Source: Neonectria sp. B-13 (taxonomy: Eukaryota; Ascomycota; Sordariomycetes; Hypocreales; Nectriaceae). Taken from it: 64,000 nucleotides of DNA. Of the stretch, positions 12,329 through 23,482 are shown one piece after another (positions within the stretch are counted from its first letter, which is position 1; every line of letters starts with the position of its first letter). The translations under genes were made by a program, and so were the position numbers. The notes beneath the pieces are model-generated. The model made no database searches. It was not told the origin of the DNA and saw only the letters and a program-made list of their open reading frames with translations. The stretch lies in contig NOKP01000010.1 in NCBI GenBank assembly GCA_002682825.1, positions 930,001 to 994,000 of the forward strand, read 5' to 3'.

Positions 12329-14995
12329 ATGCCGTCATTTTCCTTGCCGCGGGGCTCCTGGCTGCTGCTCTTTGCAGTCGCCCTCATTCTGCTGCCCGGC
12401 AAAGCCTCAGCCTTTGGCGCCGGAAACATTCCCTCCATCTCCCAGGTTCGTCTCTGCACCACTCCTTCATTGCTCTCGTCGCTGTTAACACGCGCACGAT
12501 TTAGGTTGAGGGTCACAATTGGCGCCATGGAGGTACGTATCTCAACAATCCAATCTTCCCCTCCCCCTCCACTCCTCCCCCTACCCTGGGAAGCTCTAGA
12601 GGCGCACCGTGCTGACATCCCTCCTCGATAGATATCGAAGATGTCCTCGAGACCATCGCTTTTCTTCACGGCAAAAAGTGGACTTCTATGCTCATCAAGC
12701 GAGTCTACTTTGGCAATTGGCTGCGCGACTACTCTCAGGCTGTCGACGTCGGCAGTCTGAAGGGCGTCAATGCCGCGACCATTCGCATCCTGGTAAGTTC
12801 CCTGTCCTTGCTTTGCAAAGCAGCCTCTCGCTTCCTCATATACCCTTGACCTTGACCTTGCAATTAATCTAATTAATCTGGCCGAGTAAAGGTTTGGGTC
12901 ATGTCCTTTATGGCCTTTGGATATGCCACCGAGGAATTTGAAGTTACCGAGGAGCGCCTGGGCGTCTATCGCCCCGAGGAACACATCGACAACCCCCTCG
13001 GCTACGGAGACGGCCTCGATGCACGTACCTTCGATCCTCGACTACGTGGTCCTGTCGAATCTATCGAAACAGAAATCGATCCCAAGACCGGAATGAAGAA
13101 CTACATTGCCAACGAGTCCGGTCGATGGGCTACCAGCACTGGCTATCTCCGTTACAGCTTCGCCAGGTGTATCCACTTTGGTCGCCTCTACACCAGTGGT
13201 TCCAAGAAGGGGCGGGAAGAGGATCTCTGCGAGGCCCTGAGATGCCTGGGGCAGGCTCTTCACTGTATGGAGGACTTCAGCGCCCACAGCAACTATTGCG
13301 AGCTTGCCCTCCGAGAGCTTGGCTACAATTCCGTCTTTACTCATTGTGGAACAAGGACGGAGATTAACCTCAATGGCAAACACGTCTACCCCCTCGTCAC
13401 CGGCACTTTTGGAGCCGTGGATTTCCTCCACTCCGTCATTGGAGAAGCAACGGACCACTTCACTCAGGCCGAGGTCGATGAGGTCGATATCGTCCTCAAG
13501 AACGCTGAGGGTACCTCCGGCGGTGGCTCTTCGTCCCGAGGCTTCTTCGGGATCTCCGCGCCAACAGATTTTGTCTCACTGGTGAGCAGCCTGCCCGGCG
13601 TGGGAGGCGGTTTTGCATCTCAAGCAAGGGACCTCAAGGCTGCCTCTGACGCTCAGGAGCGCCAAAACACTCGCGAAATGAGCCGCGACATGAGCCGTGA
13701 CAACGCTAACGTCGTTCCTGGCATGAGCCCCAACTTTGACCCCGTCAAAGTGGCAGGCCAGATCTATCCCATTCTCGAGTTCCGAGACAAGGTTGTTAAA
13801 GCCATCAGCCGGGGCATCTCCAAGGTCCCGGGTCTCGAGAGTCTGCTTGAGAAGATAAGTGAAACCCTTACGGCCTTCATCCTCGGTCTCCTCGCCCCTT
13901 TCATCAGGCCCATCATCACACAGGTCTCCAAGGCCCTCAAGGATGGCTCTTCCGGCGTCATCGCTTCCAGTGCCAAGTCCCAGCTAGAGCCCTGGGAGAA
14001 CCCTCGATGCTCGGATCCCACTCACTCCATGCTGTCCAAGGACCACTTCACCAACGTTCTGAACTCTTGTGCCGGTCGCGTGGCCGCTACTATTCTTCAA
14101 TACGTCGTCCCGTGAGTTTGATCTGTAACTTCAGTCGTATAGAAAGCAGCACTTGCTGACCATGATTAGTCGAGTCCTCTTTGCTTGGGAGAACACATCG
14201 GTTCCCGTTGACGAAGTCGTCAATGATGTGGTTCGCGCATTCCATCACCCCGCTGCCCGCAGCAACCGCATCGACATTCAGCGTGACATGTTCGACACTG
14301 TCAAGAAGTGGGCCGATGAACACCCTCGCCGCCATGAGCTCGCCCACCTCCTCTCCTCCGAGTCTGTCAAGAACCACAAGAACCACATTCTCAAGGCGAA
14401 CGACAAGCGGAGTGCCAGCCCCGGCGGGGCCTGTGGCCACTCGCACGGCACCTTTGGAGGCCTTGCAGACCTTGGCCACGGCAAGGTTTCTGGTGGGCTG
14501 TGGTCTCAGATTAGCACCCGCGACCTCAGCGCCATGGAAGGCGGAGATGGTGATCCTTCCGCGGGATACCTCTCTAGCAAGCCCGCCCCGCCCAGCAATG
14601 CCTCCTATGAGTATGGTCAAAACCCCACTTATGCATCTTCCGATGGAGGATACTCGCAACAGGGTCCCCCTCCCGGCGGGTATAACGCTCCTCCTCAGCA
14701 ACCCCAATACGGCGGGTACGGCGCCCCTCCGTCAGGCCCGCCTCAGGGTTATGGTGCGCCGCCGCCGGGACAGTGGGCCCCTCAGGGTCCACCTCCGCAT
14801 CAGCAATACGGAGGACAGGGGTATGGCGGACCGGGATACGGGGCACCGGGATACGGAGAGCCGGGATACGGAGCCCCTCCTCCACAGCAGTCTCCATATG
14901 GACAGCAACCGTATGGGCAGCCCCCATACGGCCAACCTCCTCCTCACCAGGAGCCCCCTTCTTGGGATCAGTATCCAGGGCAGGGCCGCAGGTGA
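12329..14995 (+). CDS. het-c: HET-C heterokaryon incompatibility family protein
   Basis: Five exons: 12329-12445, 12505-12532 (only 28 nt), 12632-12792, 12892-14111 and 14170-14995. Introns are 59, 99, 99 and 58 nt, and the joined frame gives 783 residues. A signal peptide (LLLFAVALILLPGKASA) is followed by the conserved HET-C core: HNWRHGDIEDVLETIAFL, VYFGNWLRDYSQAVDVG, ALHCMEDFSAHSNYCEL and HVYPLVTGTFGAVDF. The C-terminal 140 residues are a Gly/Tyr/Pro/Gln-rich tail with repeated GYG-x-PGYG and PYGQP units. In Neurospora and Podospora this family controls vegetative incompatibility: allelic forms differ in a short variable segment and the protein localises to the plasma membrane or cell surface. 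The corresponding segment here is probably the region around residues 240-300 (inference). An AATAAA-like element follows at about 15188. In Neurospora het-c lies beside the HET-domain gene pin-c; no HET-domain gene is visible next to it here. Confidence 0.93.
14640..14980 (+). repeat. Coding Gly/Tyr/Pro/Gln repeat tail of het-c
   Basis: In-frame imperfect repeats encode the low-complexity C-terminus of HET-C (units such as GYGGPGYGAPGYGEPGYG and PYGQQPYGQPPYGQPP). Repeat number in such tracts often differs between strains. Confidence 0.7.
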
Positions 14996-15549
14996 GGAGT
15001 GCATACGCTACAAACAAAGCGCGCCGGTTCGTTCTTGACAACAGGGACCTGGGAGTATCATGGTCGTCGGGTTTGTGTGGGTCTGGAATGACGATAGGAA
15101 ATGATGAGTGAACGGCTTCTGCGATACCCAGCACAAAGAGAAAGTTTCCAGAGGAGGGTATTCAATTGTCAAGTTTGTCTAAGAAAGAATAAAAAGTTCC
15201 ACCTCGTACATGCTAAAATGTCAGAAGCTTAGCCTAGTGCATGATTCCCTCAAGTCAGAACAAGTAGACGCATCGCTCTCTCTCTGCCAGGTCACACACG
15301 ACCTTCCCCTGAGCCGCTCGCTGTGATTTGCCCCAACTCCCGATCCCATGCTGTACAGACAAAGACGAAATAAAACAAGTATGCTAGGATATACGAATCA
15401 TGCTATATGCTCGTGTAGGAACCCCCGGGTTTCTTCCTTCCGAGGAAATCCAAATGCCAAAATTCTAGTCGGAATTTCATCTTTCTTTTTGTTCGTTCAG
15501 GTTGTGCGTGTTTTTGACCACGTCAATCGCCAAGAGGCATGTGTCACCA
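14996..15549. other. Convergent 3' region (het-c / ptc6)
   Basis: 3' flanks of two convergent genes. A GAATAAAA element near 15188 could serve het-c polyadenylation. No further gene is visible. Confidence 0.5.
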
Positions 15550-17523
15550 TCACCTCTTCCCGCGTCGGGGGTCTAGGGACTCGGTGATGCGCATGTCGCG
15601 AATCTCCTTGGTGCCTAGACTACCCAGGCCGCCTTCGGAGCGGCGCTCCCAGCCGCCGAGGCGGACGACCTGGCAGGTGGCGTTGTCGCCGTCAGAGGAG
15701 ACCTCGGTGGCGTAGGCGACGACACTGCGGGCGCCCTCCTCCGGGGTGCGGGCCTCCTTGACGACGTCAACGATCTCCTGGTCGCTGAGGGTGCCGGAGA
15801 TGCCGTCGGTCATGAGGACGATGAAGGAGTACTGGGCTGGGCCCATCTCGACACGAGTAATCTCGGGCTCGGCGGAGACGCCGATGCGCTTGCTCTTCAT
15901 GTCACCGAAGGAGCGGCTGTTGGCGAGGCCGGCGATGCGCTCCTCGCCGAAGCTGTCGCCGGAGACCATGGACCCGGCGGGGGCGTAGCGGCGGAGGCGG
16001 CGCGTCTCGGTGGGGTTGCTCGGATGGTGGTCCGAGGTCAGCGGCTGGGCGAGCCCGGTGGCCGTGTCGCAGAGGAGGATGCGGCTGTCGCCGACGTGGG
16101 CGCAAAGGAGGGTGGACTGGGCGGCCGGGTGCCAGAAGGGCGCGGGCGTGGGCGTGGAGATGAGGGCGATGGAGGCAGTCGAGCCGCCCTTGAAGCGCGT
16201 GGCGCCGCCGATGCCGTGTCCAGAGGGTGCCGCGTGGGGAACACCTAGGATCTCGTCGTTGTTCAGCGGTGTATCGCTCACCCGAGAGTCGTCGGGGTCT
16301 ACCTTTTGGGCTTGGGCGGACACGAAGTCGAGGTCGGCGCGCAGAAAGGCGTACGTCAGGACGGATTCGATGGTGATGTCGCCTTTCCCTTGGGGGTTCT
16401 CCTTGGACAGGACGAAGTGTTCGGGGTAGAAGCGCCGAAAGTAACCGCCGATGGTGTCCTTGTACTCCTTGACCAGGTCCTTCTCCAGCTGGATGGCCTT
16501 GGCGAGATCCGTGACCTCGGCGGGAGGTGAGACTGCGCTGTGCATCGGTTCTCCATGTACCGGCTTCTCGGAGATGACGCCAGCATCCGTTGTCGGGGTT
16601 TCCATGGTCTTCTTGACGTCCTCGGGGCCCTTCATATCTACATTCTCGAGAGCCTCCTTCTTCGAGGAGGCCTTGGGAAGTGATAAGGGACGGGCTTCCC
16701 GCCCCGGTTTCCTCTTGCGCAAACTGCTCTGCAGGCCGAATTCCTTGGAGGCGTTCTCAATGTAGCCAGGCAGTTCCTCTCGGATGAATTCGGCGCACTG
16801 GGTTCCTCCATGTCCATCGAAGACGCCAAAGTAGAAGACCTGGGGATCCCCCAGGGCGCTGTCGGCAGGGGTTGCCTCTCCGGGCTTCTGCTGGACGCTC
16901 CTCGGGCCTCGTCTCGCGAACGCCGGCAGGCTAATAGTCCCGGCCTGGTCCCTATCCTCGTTGTACGGACGGCTTCCTCGGTCAGTCGCAACGCCCAGGT
17001 GGTGCTTGGCACGGCGCATGGGGATGCGCACGACGGTCAGGTCGCGAGTGGACGGGATATAGGGTGGGGCGACAGCGGGAGCAGATCCGGGGCTCGGAAT
17101 GTGAGGGGTCGAGGCATCGCGCGGCAGCTTGTGGCCGGGGCCTCGCGATAGACGAGCATCGGGGTGAACGGAAGATGACGGGAGATGTGTCACGAAGTAG
17201 GTATGGAAACCTCGCCGTGTCTGTGCCGCAATGTCTCGTGGGGAGAGGCTGTTGGTCAGACGGAGTGCTGGTTTGCAGCTGTGTCGCCAGGGTTGCTCAA
17301 CGGGCGAATGCGCGAGTGCGGATTGGGTATTCGGGGACGGCAAGAACGAGCCCACCCTCGTGAGGGTTTGCAGTCGGCGTATCGCACCGGGAGTGGCATT
17401 GCACAGGCTTGAGCGGGCGTTGAGGGTGCTCGAGACGGCGCCAAGTTGGGAGGAGGTCGGTTTCGGGAGCCGGGCGGCCACAGCGGTCGCAGAGCCCACT
17501 GCCGGACGCGCGAACGGGGTCAT
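15550..17523 (-). CDS. ptc6: Mitochondrial PP2C-type protein phosphatase (Ptc6/Aup1-like)
   Basis: A single open frame of 657 residues from the ATG at 17523. The frame stays open upstream to about 17910, but that extension looks like leader sequence. The chosen N-terminus (MTPFARPAVGSATAVAARL) is basic, rich in Ala/Ser and lacks acidic residues, as expected of a mitochondrial presequence. PP2C motifs are complete: SRPYNEDRDQ near 187, FGVFDGHGG near 233-240, CAHVGDSRILLC, LTSDHHPSNPTE, LANSRSFGDMKSK, VLMTDGI and GDNATC. These carry the Asp residues that bind the two metal ions of a Mg2+/Mn2+-dependent Ser/Thr phosphatase. A long insertion (about 90 residues, charged) separates the DGHGG motif from the HVGDSR motif. 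Yeast Ptc6/Aup1 acts in mitochondria on pyruvate dehydrogenase and in mitophagy; the same role here is inference. It converges on het-c. Confidence 0.88.
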   Translation of the reverse strand: MTPFARPAVGSATAVAARLPKPTSSQLGAVSSTLNARSSLCNATPGAIRRLQTLTRVGSFLPSPNTQSALAHSPVEQPWRHSCKPALRLTNSLSPRDIAAQTRRGFHTYFVTHLPSSSVHPDARLSRGPGHKLPRDASTPHIPSPGSAPAVAPPYIPSTRDLTVVRIPMRRAKHHLGVATDRGSRPYNEDRDQAGTISLPAFARRGPRSVQQKPGEATPADSALGDPQVFYFGVFDGHGGTQCAEFIREELPGYIENASKEFGLQSSLRKRKPGREARPLSLPKASSKKEALENVDMKGPEDVKKTMETPTTDAGVISEKPVHGEPMHSAVSPPAEVTDLAKAIQLEKDLVKEYKDTIGGYFRRFYPEHFVLSKENPQGKGDITIESVLTYAFLRADLDFVSAQAQKVDPDDSRVSDTPLNNDEILGVPHAAPSGHGIGGATRFKGGSTASIALISTPTPAPFWHPAAQSTLLCAHVGDSRILLCDTATGLAQPLTSDHHPSNPTETRRLRRYAPAGSMVSGDSFGEERIAGLANSRSFGDMKSKRIGVSAEPEITRVEMGPAQYSFIVLMTDGISGTLSDQEIVDVVKEARTPEEGARSVVAYATEVSSDGDNATCQVVRLGGWERRSEGGLGSLGTKEIRDMRITESLDPRRGKR

Positions 17524-18545
17524 GGTGGAAGGGGAAAGGCCTCGTCGAGCTGGGGGGCTGTATCCTCGTCCTCGGGCATCGGCGACCCTAACAAGACGGA
17601 AGCGCTGCGCAGGTGTCGGTGTCCAGAGCCATGAGGCAACTTGTTGAGCGTGAGGAGCGTTGAGAGCGTTAGCGGAGAGAAGCGGCGGCAAGGGGGGGAA
17701 GAAGTCGGATGGATGTCGGGTGCCGAAACGGGCGCGAATATGTCGGGTTGGCAAAGCTGCGAGAAGAGGAGGCGGCGCGACGAGGGCAACGGAACAATTG
17801 GAACGGCCGAGGGCCTCTGCAAACGCTGCGATGGTGCTCCAGAAGCACTTGGAGCAGCGCCGTGGAGGAGAGGAGATTGGCGATTGTTTGTAGGTCGGCA
17901 GTGACGACAATGGACAACGATTTCCTGGGTGGAGCCGCTGCTAAGCTCGGAAAGCCCAGGAAGCCCAGCAAAAACCCCAGGTCGGCCGGCATCGCAGCCA
18001 ATGAGCGCCACGTGCGCATCCAGGCGGTGATTTTACGGCGCGGGGTCCGGAACTCAGGGGGCCGACATCTCGGCGCGGTCGTAGGTTAAACGGCGACGAG
18101 ATCTTCAGCCTTGCAATCGTAACCCACGCAAGGGAGTCAAGGAATCAGGGAAACACCTTAAAGTGACGTGCATGAGGGTTAGAGATCCCCCACGACCCTA
18201 CATTTACAAGGGCTACAGTACCTATACCGTATCCTACCCAAGTAGCTATGTCCAGTCGGAGACAACAACTCAGGTCCACTGCTTGCCTGATCGATCGCCC
18301 TCAATTGCCCCCGCGGAGGTACGTACCCCCGCAAATCGGTGGAGAATCTGCGGATACGGATGTGCCCGTCTGATGTTGACGTCGCCGTCACGGACAAGGC
18401 GGTGATGATGCTCTCAATATCAACACCAACAGTCTCCTCCTCCCTCCAGCCGTGACAAAACGGCGGCCCGCCGCGTACAGAGAACCTCCGCGACCGGCAT
18501 CTAGGCTGGTCTCTCCATGTCTATGAAATCTCCGTCACCTAGAAA
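17524..18545. other. Divergent intergenic region (ptc6 / unrecognised gene)
   Basis: Promoter region shared by ptc6 (-) and the gene at 18546 (+). GC-rich open frames overlap it on both strands, but all look like shadows of leader sequence. The right end has C-rich, A-poor leader sequence. Confidence 0.45.
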
Positions 18546-20028
18546 ATGGGCGAGTCCGCAGCTACTGCACCCGCCGATGCGGATGCCTCTGAGCCTTCTA
18601 GGAGCGACCTCCCCCGGACCGTCGACGTCGATGCCGCCGGCGACATCGTCCTTGACGTGACCTTTGAGACCTCCGCCACTACCCTGAATAGGACCCGGAA
18701 GGCACTGGTCGCTGCCAGCCGGAAGGCCGGGACTCAGCCTCCTCCTGCTTCAGCCCTGAAGCCCAAGGTCCGGGTGGCATATCGCACCAGCCTGGAAACG
18801 CTCAAGCAACACTCCAAGTACTTCTCCAACTTGCTCTCAAACTCGCAGTTCCGCGAGGCTAGGCTCATCTCGGATGCCCATGGCAGACTCGCCGAGAGGA
18901 AGGTCAAGCCCAGCGAGGCGGACATCAGGGACCTACCCTGGATCCCCATCGCTGACGACGACGAGGCCACCAAGGCGGCTGGCCGGGAGAACGTTATGGA
19001 AGACATCCTGAACATCATCCACCAGCGGCCACCTAAGACGGCGCGGGCGACGATGTCGCACGTCACTACGCTGGCTATCGTGGCCGACCGCTTCGACTGC
19101 GTGAGCGGCGTTGCCCGCGCCTTGAACTCGGACTTCAAGTTCAAGTGGCCCCTGACGACAGGAAAGCCTCTCCAAGCTGAAGACGGCAAGCCTACGGACA
19201 CGGAGCAAGCGCTTCGTCAGAAAATCCTTGTTGCGTGGCTGCTAGGACAGCCGATGCGATTTCACCAATCGACCAGGGAGTTGATCTTGCGAGGCTCCAG
19301 CCTGTGGAGTGAGTTTCACGACGCCGACGCGGAAATGACGGCTGCTTGGTGGAATCTACCGGACGGCATAGAAGGTATGGACTCGCCAAACCACCAACGA
19401 GTGGATGCCGAGTGTTGACAGGAATACAGAGGAGCTACGATACCGCCGTGAACGTATACTTACCACCATCGCATCAGTGCAGCGCCATTTCCTTGCGCAA
19501 TTCTCGTCCCGCGAGAGGCAGTGTAAGCTAGGCTATGATACCAGCGCCGCGTGCGACTCCTTCCAGTTGGGCCAGATGCTCAAGTTCTTCCTCGCCAAGA
19601 ACCTCCTCTTCCTCGTCGACTTCAGTCCCACGTCTTTGGACACGGTCCCTGACACGGCCATGGTAGACATCGAGGAGCTGCTGTCGACACTTCAGCAATG
19701 CCCCAGCTACCAGGTCGACAAGAACCACACAAACTGCGGCCTCCGGGTGCGGGTGGAGCCCATCCTGGTGTACATGCGCTCCATGCTGTCGGCAAACGTC
19801 ATTGCGGTGCCCCACGCCGACTGGAAGAGGCGACGGACCGAGGTGTCGTGGGCGACGTCTAAGCAGAACGGATCGGCCCGCGATGATGAAGGCCCGGACA
19901 GGACGTTTGCATTTACAAGGGCCATTGCGAACGACCAGCGACTCCGGTACGAAGGGGCGCTCTACGTGGACAAGATGGCCAAGACCATGTTCACGGCTGA
20001 GGCATGGGACTGGACCCCGGAGGCGTGA
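18546..20028 (+). CDS. Unrecognised fungal protein, weakly BTB/POZ-like N-terminal half
   Basis: Two exons, 18546-19374 and 19430-20028. The 55 nt intron (GTATGG...ATACAG) gives 475 residues; using the AG eight bases upstream instead would shift the frame and soon stop. Residues about 25-115 follow a loose BTB order: a GDIVLDVTFE strand, a VRVAYRTSLETLKQHSKYF segment resembling the helix where BTB proteins record that a body was displaced, then FSNLLSNSQFREA. The rest is helical with no catalytic motif (LAIVADRFDCVSGVARAL, LGQMLKFFLAKNLLFLVDF). Such proteins are common, fast-evolving and mostly unstudied in fungi. The BTB call is inference only. Two AATAAA-like signals lie just after the stop near 20068. 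It converges on ftr1, 170 bp away. Confidence 0.75.
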
Positions 20029-20197
20029 TGTAAAACAAGACTTGCTTGTTGGATGCATTATTTAAAAATAAACTAGATGGACTCATGAAGATATAGAAAG
20101 CGGCCATACTAGACGTTTGCGCTTCACACAATTTTCATTCCTCGCGTCTCCTCGTCCCCTCATCTCCTTATCCCCGCGTTCTTTTGCACCGTTGGAC

Positions 20198-21543
20198 TTA
20201 GACTGTGGTCGTCTTCTCGCTGGTGAGGTTCTTGTCGGTATGAGCGCCAACCTGGCTCTCACTGCTGTCATCGGCATGTGTGTGGGCCGGAGCCGGGACC
20301 GGGGCCGGGGCCGAGGTCTTGGCCGCCTTGGCCTTCATCAGAGGCCAGCGGCCATGGGTCTCATGGAATCGGATAGCAACGAAACCGGCCATGACGCAGA
20401 TCCAGTACAGGTTGTACGAGATGACGGAGCCGTAGGTGGCCGAGTTCGTCCAGCCCAAGATGGCGTTGAAGATGCCCCAACCACCGTCGTTGACAACGTT
20501 GGGCGAGCAGCACTATTTCATGTTAGACGGGGTTCGCGAGTGGAAAGCTGGAGAAAGGATCACACATACGTTGACGTGCCAGACGCTCTGGTCGATATCG
20601 TAGGAGCCAGGGCCGGAGCCGAACTCTGCGGCCTCGCCGCCGATGTACTCGTTCCACTTCTGGTTCTCAAAGTACCAGACGGAGCGGGAGAAGAGACCGG
20701 CGGAGACGAGGTACAGGAGGCAGGTGGAGGCGACAAGGAAGAGCTGGAGCCTGGCGGTAGAACCACCCCTACGAGATTATCGTTAGCGACCGATGAGAGT
20801 GTTGGAGAGTCCTGGTGCGGAACTTACTTGTACAAGACGAAGCCGACGAGACAGCCGCAGATGAGGCCGACGATGGTGGGCAGCGGGATGGCCTTGGCGG
20901 AAGCCGTGAAGGAGACGCCAGCGACGAAGACAACGGCCTCGATGCCCTCACGGAGCACGGTGATGAAGGGCAGGACGAACATGGCGTAGCGCTCGAAGAA
21001 GGTCTTGAACCAGCCGCGCGAGCCGGCCTTGACGGGCGACTCGAGGGCCTTTGCGAGCTTGACGCGCCACTTGTTCTGCATCTTGCCGATGCGCAACAGG
21101 GCGCCGCCCATGACGGTGATGATGAGGGCGGCGAAGAGGGAGAAGGCGCCCTCGTAGTAGAACTCGTTCTTCTCCCAGCTGTTGGTGCCGACGGTGTAGA
21201 AGACGCCGATGAGGGCGGCGGCGCAGATCATGCAGATGAAGAAGCCGATACCGGTGCCGAGCCAGACCTGTTGGGAGGGTTGACGATTAGAACTTGCGAG
21301 CGCATGATGGGAGTTGACGGGGAATTGTGAGCATCATGGGGGCATCTGGGGACGGATGGGAGCATGCAAGAATGGGATGAAGCTCACCTGGCGCCTCAGA
21401 CGCTTGTAGACCTTGATATCGCCATTGGGACCATCGAGGGTCTGCTTCAGGAAAGCCAGCAGCACGGAGACGATGATGACGGTCTCAATGGTCTCTCGGA
21501 AGACGACCAGGAAGACGGGCACTGCAAAGACATCGACGGCCAT
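20198..21543 (-). CDS. ftr1: High-affinity iron permease Ftr1
   Basis: Four exons: 21388-21543, 20828-21267, 20570-20768 and 20198-20512. Introns of 120, 59 and 57 nt give 369 residues, the usual length for Ftr1. It is a seven-helix membrane protein. Two R-E-x-x-E iron-binding motifs are present: RETIE at residues 16-20 in the first helix and REGIE near 158-162 in the fourth. The extracellular segment with [13 protein letters not shown] and the hydrophilic Pro/Ala/Thr/His-rich cytosolic tail also match. Ftr1 takes Fe3+ handed over by the ferroxidase Fet3 and carries it across the plasma membrane. Fet3 is encoded divergently 3.5 kb away, which fits one shared regulatory region. Two extended GATA sites lie 180-230 bp upstream of the start. 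No damage is seen. Confidence 0.96.
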
Positions 21544-21724
21544 GATGGAAAGGTAGGTATTTGCTGGTTTGTCGACTTTGACTTGGTTTGCGCTTGGGAG
21601 GGGGAAGGGAAAGAGAGAGGAATAAGATGAATGATCGAATTGCGGGCTTACAGGCTCTAGAAGAAGGGAGGAACGTGGGAAGAGCAGGATGAAGATGCTT
21701 TTGCTTGCTGCAGAGCTATCATGG

Positions 21725-21733
21725 ATCTGATAA
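21725..21733 (+). promoter_or_regulatory. Extended GATA site ATCTGATAA (ftr1 side)
   Basis: Exact match to ATCWGATAA, the site bound by the fungal iron-responsive GATA repressors (SreA, SRE, Sre1, Fep1 family). It lies 182 bp upstream of the ftr1 start and pairs with a second copy 33 bp further on. Confidence 0.75.
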
Positions 21734-21765
21734 TCGAGCCAGCACCAAAGCGCACCACCCGGCGG

Positions 21766-21774
21766 ATCAGATAA
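21766..21774 (+). promoter_or_regulatory. Extended GATA site ATCAGATAA (ftr1 side)
   Basis: Second exact ATCWGATAA match, 33 bp after the first. Two close sites are the usual arrangement in iron-repressed promoters. Confidence 0.75.
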
Positions 21775-23165
21775 TCGGACGGAGCCACCTTAGTGACCCG
21801 GCGACCTCACTTCGACTGGGTAGCACGGCGACCAGGTCCGGTACGGAGCTGGATGTACACGGTACATGAGACATCGCGGAGCAAGCGTGGAAGACAGCAT
21901 TGAAGCATAATACGAATAGAGTATGGAGCAGCATGGAGGGGGGAGGGGGGAGGGGGGCACTTTGTTGGACACCCCCCGACAGACCGGAACAGCGAGTTAG
22001 CGAATGGATCAACGCTCAGCTGGTTGGGCATCCTGGGATGTGGCTTTCCCAGCCAACCGCTAACACGCGCGATGCTCGGCAAGGAATTGCCGTGGCGTGG
22101 GATGGTTTTTCTTCTTGTTCGGTACGGCGATTCTCGCAACGGCAAGCAGGCATTGGGGATCGGGTGTGTACGAAGCGGCTTTGTATCGCAGATGCCTTAT
22201 TTCCCGCACGGGCGATGCTCTGTGTCATCAAATGGTTCGTGAACTCGTCGGCCCAGGCGAGCGGTCGAGTGGATCGCGAAGTTTTTTGGAGCTTCACATG
22301 TAGGAGCAACCCAAGCGGGTAAAGAGGGACGTCGCAGCACCACGGCAGCCCCGTTTGCATCGCGAACAGGGACGAAACGGGCAGTGCGTATAAGGAAAAC
22401 GAGACCAGAGTAATAAGAACGATGGGGGGGCAATGTGGCGCACCTAGACGACAGACCGTATGTGGACTCACGGGCATGGAAGTTTTCGTTGGAAGGAGGC
22501 TGATCGAACGACGTTTGAGATGATCAGAAAGTGGAGGGGGTCATGCGACGACGCCGATTCAAGCTTATTCCAGCTCCCGGTGGGCTCTGTACGGGCACGC
22601 GAGGCAACGGGGGGGTCTTCCTCAATGCCGGGAAGACCTTGAAGGGCGCGGCAGACGTCTAGCCCAACAGCGCAGAGGCGTCCGCTGGGTGAGTGGGGGG
22701 CAGAAGAAGACGGAGAAGAAGTGGTGTGAGGACGGAAGAAATGCCACAGTAACGGAACGAACAGACCAGACCAGAATAGAATAGAGAGATGGATGGATCT
22801 CTCTCTCTTTTTGGGTGCTGTTAGTCGGTAGCTTCAGCCGCAGCGTATAAGTCGGTGCGCCCTGTGGGAATGGAATGTTTCCAGCCACTCACGGGGCTCA
22901 CAGCAACGAGGCCACGCCGTTGGCCAGAGATTTCCGCGGCTCGTGCTCACTCACCTTTCAGGGTCCCGACGAGTGGAGGGAGACGGGCCTAGAACCCTTC
23001 CATTCACTCTCCGGCTTGTCTTCGTCTCCGCCGCTGGCTGGATCTTTTGTCGTTGTTGTCGACCCTGTCTGCGTCCTCGGTCGCCGAGTTGCTCGCCTGT
23101 CCATCACCAACAAACACACACCAACAGTTGTACGGTTACCACCAAACAGCCACCACTGTAGCTGT

Positions 23166-23219
23166 CATTGCCGTTGCCGTTGCCATTGCCATTGCCATTG
23201 CCATTGCCATTGCCATTGC
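23166..23219. repeat. CATTGC hexamer microsatellite
   Basis: Nine head-to-tail hexamers, seven CATTGC and two CGTTGC variants, in the ftr1-fet3 spacer. It creates misleading open frames (Ala-Ile or Gly-Asn repeats) on both strands. Confidence 0.9.
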
Positions 23220-23454
23220 CACCCACTTTGTTCTTTCTGTAGGCGGCTGCAACTGGCCGCAACTGGCAGCAAACTGGCCGGAGCAAAACAAATCATAGTC
23301 GGCCCACCCCCGCAGCCGTCATCGCTTCTATCGCTTCAGGTCGGAGATGTCTCGCCCTTTTTCGCTTTTGCAATGGATGTCAACCCCCCCCCCAAATCTC
23401 AAACGAGGCCCCTCCCTCTCGTTCCCACCCCGACGGGCGCTTCGCTTAAACGGA

Positions 23455-23482
23455 ACACACACACACACACACACACACACAC
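23455..23482. repeat. AC dinucleotide microsatellite
   Basis: Fourteen uninterrupted AC units in the ftr1-fet3 spacer. Confidence 0.95.

Noticed and set aside
16010..16429. Plus-strand frames opposite ptc6
   Set aside because: Complement of the PP2C coding region; composition-driven, no start context.
17524..17910. N-terminal extension of ptc6 to 17910
   Set aside because: The first ATG of a good mitochondrial presequence is at 17523; the extension looks like 5' leader.
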